Part shown: one piece after another, positions 1-3,682 of the stretch | Layout: every line of letters begins with the position of its first letter | Position numbering within the stretch: the first letter of the stretch is position 1 | From: CAYLPT01 sp964385645 | GTDB lineage: Bacteria > Armatimonadota > Hebobacteria > Hebobacterales > Hebobacteraceae | DNA: 5,847 nt | Reading direction: 5' to 3' | Assembly (NCBI GenBank): GCA_964385645.1 | Contig: CAYLPT010000221.1 | Span: forward strand, 1 to 5,847 | Made by a program: the position numbers and the translations under genes | Notes under the pieces: model-generated | The model's database searches: none | What the model saw: only the letters and a program-made list of their open reading frames with translations | What the model was told of the DNA's origin: nothing

Positions 1-642
1 CCCGGAGGCCCCCTTCACCCCGATCCGCCCCCCGTCAACGAACGGCAGCCCCGCCAGGTAGGTCAGGGCGGCGGAGTTGTCGGCCACCATGATGCCCTGA
101 AGCGGCAGGCCGGCCAGGGTCGGATACCACAGCGCGTGGCCCGTGCCCTCTCGCTCGTCGGCGCCCGGGAAGTCCACAAACAACACGACAAAGCCCCGCC
201 GCGCCAGCCCACGGCACCAGCGCGCGTACGACGGCCCCGACTTGCCGGCGAACAAGTGCCCGTGCACATGCATCACTGCTGGCGCCGGCGCCTTCAGGCC
301 CTCCGGCACGTACAGATGGGCCGTCACATACCACCCTCGGCCCCGCTGCAGCGCGATCGGCGTGATCGAGAAGCCGTCGCAAGGCACCGCGGGGCGCTCC
401 ACCACACTCGTCGGCCGGGCCGGCAGCGCGCGGGCGCTCAGCCCGAGGCACCGCAGCAGCTCCCGCCTCACCCGGCGGATTCGCTCCCCGACCTCCTCCG
501 CTGAGCGGCCCCGGTAGTCGTAGGGGCGTCGTCTCTCCAGCGCCTCTCGGGCCAGGTCCTTCAACATACCGGGGTAGGGCAGGGGGCTCGGTTGCTCCCC
601 CCGCTCCGGCTCCCCCAGGAGGCTCCTCAGTTCCTCGGGCAT
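1..642 (-). CDS. alpha/beta hydrolase, acetylxylan-esterase-like (3'-truncated)
   Basis: The reading frame opens at ATG 642 and stays open for 214 codons to the window edge, so the C-terminal part is missing. Residues 1-75 are charged and probably helical, with no signal peptide, which suggests a cytoplasmic enzyme. The hydrolase core begins near residue 85. It shows VMHVHGH at 123-129 (the HG oxyanion-type strand), GFVVLFVDFPGADER at 150-164 (a conserved strand and turn of esterase-like hydrolases), and ADNSAALTYLAGLPFVD at 187-203 leading into RIGVKGASG at 206-214. In this family that last motif normally reads GASGGG, so Ser213 is the expected nucleophile; the catalytic Asp and His lie outside the window. 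Families of this kind include acetylxylan esterase-like and dienelactone hydrolase-like enzymes that cleave esters. It lies 20 nt downstream of the beta-helix gene on the same strand, so it is probably in one operon, perhaps deacylating glycan fragments (inference). The exact substrate is unknown. Confidence 0.85.
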   Translation of the reverse strand, partial: MPEELRSLLGEPERGEQPSPLPYPGMLKDLAREALERRRPYDYRGRSAEEVGERIRRVRRELLRCLGLSARALPARPTSVVERPAVPCDGFSITPIALQRGRGWYVTAHLYVPEGLKAPAPAVMHVHGHLFAGKSGPSYARWCRGLARRGFVVLFVDFPGADEREGTGHALWYPTLAGLPLQGIMVADNSAALTYLAGLPFVDGGRIGVKGASG

Positions 643-646
643 CCCG

Positions 647-655
647 CCTCCTCCT
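647..655 (-). promoter_or_regulatory. Shine-Dalgarno site of the alpha/beta hydrolase
   Basis: On the minus strand this reads AGGAGGAGG and ends 4 nt before ATG 642. It fills much of the 20-nt gap after the beta-helix stop codon. It fixes the hydrolase start, supports independent ribosome loading within a shared transcript, and leaves no room for a separate promoter in the gap. Confidence 0.8.
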
Positions 656-662
656 GATCCCC

Positions 663-2213
663 TCAGCCGGCGGGCCGCTCGCAGGCCCCGATGCTGGGGC
701 GCTCGCCCGCTGGCACCTCTGCGCCCCACAGGTCGCGGCCGCCGTGCCCCTCCACCGGCACCCCGGCGCCCACGCACGGCGAGCCCGGCCGCAGCCGGTA
801 CGCCTCCAGGCTGGAGAGCGCCTCCGGCCGCACCTCTGGCAGCTCCCCCGCGCCCGTCAGCAGCGGGTCGGCGAACAGGCCGACTAGCCGGCCCTCTAGC
901 ATCTCCTGCCCCGTCGCCTCCGCCCAGGCCTCCAGGCTCTTGTGGCCCGCGATCGTGTGGTCGCCGGTGAGCGACCAGTAGAGGTTGGCCTCGAAGCGCG
1001 CGTGGCTCGCGTCTCCCTTGATGATCTCTCCCCCGGCCACGAAGATGTTGTTGCGGAACCGCACCCCCGGCACGGGGCGCCCGGTGAAGGCGACGGCCCC
1101 GCCGTGCTCGTTGTAGACGGTGTTGTTGTAGACTTCGCAGTCCGAGATCCCCCGATCGCCGCCGTGGAACTCAATCCCGCAGCCCGCGTTGTTCTTGGTC
1201 GCGTCGTTGACGCTGATGTTGTACCGGACGATGTTGTTCTCCCACCGCGGCGCACCCGGGTACTGGCACAGGAGATATCCCGGCCCCTCGTTGTTGTAGG
1301 AGACGTTATACTGCAGGATGGAGTTCGTCACACCGCCGTCGAAGTCGAAGCCCCCACCGTCCCATCCGGGGCTCTTGTTGTTGTGGGCCACGCAGAACTG
1401 GATCACCACCCGGTCCGCATTCCAGGCCCAGATCCCGACGGGCCCGTTGCCCGTCCGGGGCATGTCCCACCCGTTGTTCATCGCCTCACAGTACTCGATG
1501 ATACACCCCTGCACGTGCCCGACCACGATGCCGTTGCCGCTGTGGTTGGTCAGGTTCGCGGGGTTGCCGGGGTTGTTCTCCGCCACGCAGTAGCCGATGT
1601 ATAGGTTCTCCGAGTAGGGCGTGCCCGGCTCCCCACCATTGGAGGCGATCCCCGCCTGCCCGTTGTTGTGGGCATGCACATGGGTGATGCGCGCGTTCCG
1701 CACCCCGCTCACCAACACCCCCGTCTCGCGGAAACCGCTCACCTCCACTCGGTCCACCTCCAGCCCCTCGCCGCCCACTACGTGGATGCCGTTTTCGGTG
1801 TTGCCCTCCTTGCGCCCCGAGCCCACGAACCTTAGATCGCGGATCGTCAGGTAGTCACATCCTCTCGCCACCAGCCCCGCGCCATCGCCCGCGTCGATGG
1901 TCGCGCGCCCCTGCCCATATGAGGAGATGACCACCCTCGCCTCCGGCTTGCCGCTGTCCTCGGCCCCCAGTCGGATCGTCCCCGCAAACGTCTGGCCGCC
2001 CTCGAACAGCACTCGGTCGCCCGGCCCAAGGGTCGCCCGGTTCACCCTCGCGATGGTCCGCCACGGCCGCTCCTGAGTCCCCGGGTTCGCGTCATCCCCG
2101 CCCGGGCTCACATGGTAGTCACCGGCGGCCGCGACCCCGCCGCCGCATCCACCTGCCAATGCGCACAGCACCATCAGACACCTCGCTGCACCGCAGTGTC
2201 CATTGCTCGCCAT
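663..2213 (-). CDS. secreted right-handed parallel beta-helix protein (pectate-lyase-like fold)
   Basis: This is a complete 516-residue protein. The N-terminus has a short hydrophobic signal segment (about residues 12-30). It is either a lipoprotein signal, with LAGGC placing Cys23 at the lipidation position, or a type I signal cleaved near AAA at 28-30. Residues 33-53 hold YHVSPGGDDANPGT followed by PWRTI, a motif typical of the first coil of DUF1565/pectate-lyase-like beta-helix proteins. From about 110 to 400 the chain is a run of short strands with Gly-Ile-x-Val and Asn-Asn turns; nine NN pairs fall between residues 183 and 389, as expected for asparagine ladders in a parallel beta-helix. 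The C-terminal 100 residues include YRLRPGSPCVGAG, a common closing motif in these proteins. The family includes polysaccharide lyases, epimerases and hydrolases as well as proteins with no known activity; I see no diagnostic catalytic residues, so the reaction is open. It is first in a likely two-gene operon with the esterase-like hydrolase and divergent from the isomerase gene. Confidence 0.9.
   Translation of the reverse strand: MASNGHCGAARCLMVLCALAGGCGGGVAAAGDYHVSPGGDDANPGTQERPWRTIARVNRATLGPGDRVLFEGGQTFAGTIRLGAEDSGKPEARVVISSYGQGRATIDAGDGAGLVARGCDYLTIRDLRFVGSGRKEGNTENGIHVVGGEGLEVDRVEVSGFRETGVLVSGVRNARITHVHAHNNGQAGIASNGGEPGTPYSENLYIGYCVAENNPGNPANLTNHSGNGIVVGHVQGCIIEYCEAMNNGWDMPRTGNGPVGIWAWNADRVVIQFCVAHNNKSPGWDGGGFDFDGGVTNSILQYNVSYNNEGPGYLLCQYPGAPRWENNIVRYNISVNDATKNNAGCGIEFHGGDRGISDCEVYNNTVYNEHGGAVAFTGRPVPGVRFRNNIFVAGGEIIKGDASHARFEANLYWSLTGDHTIAGHKSLEAWAEATGQEMLEGRLVGLFADPLLTGAGELPEVRPEALSSLEAYRLRPGSPCVGAGVPVEGHGGRDLWGAEVPAGERPSIGACERPAG
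1047..1667 (-). repeat. Asn-Asn ladder repeat region within the beta-helix gene
   Basis: Nine in-frame GTTGTT hexamers (plus strand; AAC AAC on the coding strand) begin at 1047, 1122, 1188, 1233, 1290, 1377, 1473, 1572 and 1662. They encode NN at residues 183, 213, 246, 278, 307, 326, 341, 363 and 388. Spacing is 29-33 residues in the N-terminal half and drops to 15-25 in the C-terminal half. This is protein-level coil repetition rather than tandem DNA duplication, because the sequence between the hexamers is divergent. Confidence 0.8.
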
Positions 2214-2225
2214 GCTTCACCTCGC
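2179..2225 (-). promoter_or_regulatory. two identical ribosome-binding octamers for alternative starts of the beta-helix gene
   Basis: On the minus strand, GCGAGGTG occurs at 2218-2225 and again at 2179-2186. Each copy lies exactly 4 nt before an in-frame ATG (2213 and 2174). The upstream start gives MASNGHCGAARCLMV with a positive residue (Arg11) before the hydrophobic stretch. The downstream start gives MVLCALAGGC with no positive charge in the N-region. I prefer the upstream start because it makes a better export signal, but both could be used. Confidence 0.5.
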
Positions 2226-2356
2226 GTTGCGCCTCGGCCGCACTCACTTCCCCCGGGTGTGAGCTGTGTCCTTCCCGCACCGCCGCGCCGGCCCCGGAAG
2301 GTGATCGCCCGCCCCGTGCGAAGACAGAGCAAGCACGCACCGGAGGCAGGCAGCGC
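2214..2356. promoter_or_regulatory. divergent intergenic region between beta-helix and isomerase genes
   Basis: These 143 nt separate two divergently transcribed genes and must carry both promoters unless transcription enters from elsewhere. No convincing -35/-10 pair is visible in this GC-rich stretch. The only symmetric element seen is CTCAC at 2243-2247 with GTGAG at 2259-2263, 11 nt apart, which could be a weak operator but is short enough to be chance. The spacer closer to the isomerase (2264-2341) shows nothing recognisable. Confidence 0.4.
2342..2346 (+). promoter_or_regulatory. Shine-Dalgarno site of the isomerase gene
   Basis: GGAGG lies 10 nt before ATG 2357, slightly longer than the usual gap. 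It supports the 2357 start over an in-frame upstream ATG at 2159, which lies inside the divergent beta-helix gene. Confidence 0.6.
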
Positions 2357-3169
2357 ATGAAGATCGGAGCCATGACCACGTCCTTCCGCAAGTCCTTCCA
2401 AGAGGCCCTCGAGGCCGCCGCCGCCCTCGGCGTTGACGGCGTGCAGATCTGGGCGACCAACATCACCTACTACGACCCCAACCACCCCGTCGGCGAGCTC
2501 GACCCCGACCTCACCACCGACCACGACAAGCGGCAGCTTCAGCAGACGCTCGCGCGCCTCGGCCTGGAGATCTCCGCTCTCTGCGGCGACCTCGGGCGCG
2601 GGTTCGTTTCCCCCGATCACCTCGCCGAGGACGTCGAGAAGACCAAGCGCATGATGGAGCTCGCCCGCTCCCTCGGTGTCAAGGTGCTGACCTCGCACAT
2701 CGGCCGCATCCCCGATGACGAGAGCGACCCCGCCTGGCGCACCGCGGCCGAGGCCCTCGAGGACATCGGCGCCCACGGCGACCGCATCGGCGTCGTCTTC
2801 GCCAGCGAGACCGGGCCCGAGTCCGGCGCCGCGCTCGCCCGGTTCCTGCGCACCCTCAAGACCAGCTCCATCAAGGTCAACTACGACCCCGCGAACATGG
2901 TGATGATGGGCTTCGACCCCGTCCAGGGCGCGCGTGACCTTGCCGGCTTCATCGTCCACACCCACGCCAAGGATGGCATCGGCCCCGGGCCCAACCGCGG
3001 CGAGGTCCCCCTCGGCGAGGGCGAGGTCCCCTGGCCGGAGTACCTGCGCGCCCTCCGCGACATCGGCTACGACGGATACCTAACCATCGAGCGCGAGGTG
3101 GGCGAGGACCCGGCGGCCGACATCGTCACCGCCGCCAGCTTCCTCCGGGAGCAGCTCGGCCGGCTCTAG
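2357..3169 (+). CDS. sugar phosphate isomerase/epimerase family protein (xylose-isomerase-like TIM barrel)
   Basis: This complete 270-residue protein has the usual length of the AP-endonuclease-2/xylose-isomerase-like TIM barrel family. It has no signal peptide, so it acts in the cytoplasm. The first barrel strand, MKIGAMTTSF, is followed by FQEALEAAAALGVDGVQIW at 14-32, the typical first helix and second strand. Candidate divalent-metal and substrate residues follow the family order: Glu151 (SETGPESG), Asp177 (VNYDPAN), His201/His203 with Lys205-Asp206 (HTHAKDG), and Glu245 (YLTIERE). The spacing resembles ketose 3-epimerases and hydroxypyruvate isomerase or IolE-type enzymes, which interconvert or dehydrate sugars by proton transfer. 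The exact substrate cannot be assigned. The start at 2357 is chosen because it begins the first barrel strand and has GGAGG upstream; the 66-codon in-frame extension to 2159 is Arg/Ser/Pro-rich, unlike the family, and overlaps the neighbouring gene. It likely handles a sugar released by the nearby glycan-active enzymes (inference). Confidence 0.9.
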   Translation: MKIGAMTTSFRKSFQEALEAAAALGVDGVQIWATNITYYDPNHPVGELDPDLTTDHDKRQLQQTLARLGLEISALCGDLGRGFVSPDHLAEDVEKTKRMMELARSLGVKVLTSHIGRIPDDESDPAWRTAAEALEDIGAHGDRIGVVFASETGPESGAALARFLRTLKTSSIKVNYDPANMVMMGFDPVQGARDLAGFIVHTHAKDGIGPGPNRGEVPLGEGEVPWPEYLRALRDIGYDGYLTIEREVGEDPAADIVTAASFLREQLGRL

Positions 3170-3192
3170 GGCCCAGCCCCCGCCCCTGGGCC
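3170..3192. terminator. GC-rich hairpin between convergent genes, candidate bidirectional terminator
   Basis: A perfect 7-bp inverted repeat, GGCCCAG at 3170-3176 and CTGGGCC at 3186-3192, encloses a 9-nt C-rich loop. It starts directly after the isomerase stop codon (TAG 3167-3169) and ends 5 nt before the stop of the convergent DUF2007-like gene. There is no T-tract on either side, so it may act as a weak or factor-assisted terminator or a 3'-end stabiliser. Confidence 0.45.
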
Positions 3193-3197
3193 GCGCC

Positions 3198-3506
3198 TCA
3201 CCCGCCCGCCCTCTCGTCGGGGTCGGGGCGCTGCGCCTCGGCCTCGTCGAACTCCACGCCGGTGACCTCGAAGTCGTCGTAGACCTGGCGCGCCCGCGCC
3301 AAGTCTCTCCGGCGCACGTAGACCCGGTATCTGGCCAGGGCCGCGCTCCCGAGCGGCGGGGGCGGACGGAACAGGTCCCCAAGGCCCTCGAAGGGCCAGC
3401 CTGGCTGCGCCCGCGCCGCGATGCCCTGGCTCGCGAGTGCATCCAGGAGCAGCTTCGCGTGGATCTCACCGGTGACCCTGCACAGCACCACCTGATCGTC
3501 GGACAA
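3198..3506 (-). CDS. DUF2007-like small protein (putative signal-transducing family)
   Basis: This predicted protein has 102 residues and starts with TTG at 3506. It has the pattern of DUF2007 proteins: an opening strand (VVLCRVTG, residues 6-13), a helix with small-residue spacing (EIHAKLLLDALASQGIAAR, 14-32), a variable Gly/Pro-rich loop (about 33-55), a second strand RYRVYVRRRD (59-68) and a helix LARARQVYDDFE (69-80). A low-complexity acidic tail follows. These proteins read roughly as 'strand, span two paralogous sites, strand' ferredoxin-like folds; their function is not established. There is no zinc-ribbon N-terminus, which some relatives carry. GGGAG at 3513-3517, 6 nt before the TTG, supports the start; an internal GTG a few codons in is the alternative. 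It is convergent with the isomerase and divergent from the glycoside hydrolase, so it need not belong to the carbohydrate functions. The family call is by pattern recognition. Confidence 0.7.
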   Translation of the reverse strand: MSDDQVVLCRVTGEIHAKLLLDALASQGIAARAQPGWPFEGLGDLFRPPPPLGSAALARYRVYVRRRDLARARQVYDDFEVTGVEFDEAEAQRPDPDERAGG

Positions 3507-3517
3507 CCCCGTCTCCC

Positions 3518-3553
3518 TCAGCCGGCGCGGCGCCCGGGCTCGCTGCGCGCCAT
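3518..3553 (-). CDS. possible 11-codon leader ORF upstream of the DUF2007-like gene
   Basis: On the minus strand, ATG 3553 is preceded by GGAGGAGGG (3558-3566) with a 4-nt gap, the strongest ribosome binding site near this gene. It encodes MARSEPGRRAG and stops with TGA at 3518-3520. The stop runs straight into the GGGAG that serves the downstream TTG start, an arrangement that allows translational coupling or re-initiation. The frame differs from the downstream gene, so it is not an extension of it. The codons carry no similarity I recognise, and the ORF could be fortuitous. Confidence 0.25.
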   Translation of the reverse strand: MARSEPGRRAG

Positions 3554-3671
3554 GTTACCCTCCTCCGGCGGTCCCCGCAAGGGGCGCGACGAGCGCACAG
3601 CGAGCAGGACCGCGGCGCTGAGCATGTGGAAATACCAGAGCAGAGGGGACGCACCTCGAGTGGGCCCTCTT

Positions 3672-3678
3672 GGAGGTG
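3672..3678 (+). promoter_or_regulatory. Shine-Dalgarno site of the glycoside hydrolase gene
   Basis: GGAGGTG is a near-perfect anti-16S match, with the GGAGG core ending 6 nt before ATG 3683. It fixes the start directly in front of a clear signal peptide. Confidence 0.85.
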
Positions 3679-3682
3679 AGCC

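Larger units (their letters stand above)
3507..3682. promoter_or_regulatory. divergent intergenic region between DUF2007-like and glycoside hydrolase genes
   Basis: These 176 nt separate the divergent starts at 3506 (minus) and 3683 (plus). The only AT-rich patch is TGTGGAAATACC at 3625-3636, the most likely place for a -10 element on either strand; matches to sigma-70 consensus are poor. On the minus strand this patch reads TGGTATTTC, a partial extended -10, which would give a leader of roughly 110 nt before the TTG. On the plus strand a promoter here would leave about 40 nt before ATG 3683. A 4-bp CCCC/GGGG stem with a GCAA (GNRA-type) loop lies at 3573-3584. A possible leader ORF occupies 3518-3553. 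Confidence 0.4.

Noticed and set aside
35..451. A 138-codon minus-strand open frame inside the hydrolase region
   Set aside because: It is Arg/Ala/Gly-rich and out of frame with the hydrolase reading that shows the HG and GASG motifs and a strong ribosome binding site.
942..1604. A 220-codon plus-strand open frame inside the beta-helix gene
   Set aside because: It is Val/Asp/Pro-rich, antisense to a well-supported beta-helix protein, and has no domain signature.
2159..2356. In-frame N-terminal extension of the isomerase to an upstream ATG at 2159
   Set aside because: The extra 66 residues are Arg/Ser/Pro/Cys-rich, unlike the family. They overlap the start of the divergent beta-helix gene, and the natural first barrel strand begins at 2357 behind a GGAGG.
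2174..2965. A 263-codon minus-strand open frame opposite the isomerase
   Set aside because: It is Gly/Val/Glu-rich antisense shadow of an enzyme with conserved metal-site motifs, and it would overlap the beta-helix gene start.
3573..3584. CCCC-GCAA-GGGG mini-hairpin with a GNRA-type loop as a possible structured RNA element
   Set aside because: Only 4 base pairs with mismatches on both sides. In sequence this GC-rich such stems are expected by chance; no larger riboswitch-like architecture surrounds it.
3518..3623. A 35-codon minus-strand ORF starting MLSAAVLLAV as a small membrane protein
   Set aside because: There is no ribosome binding site before its ATG, the hydrophobic stretch is too short for a clear membrane span, and it is part of the antisense shadow frame.
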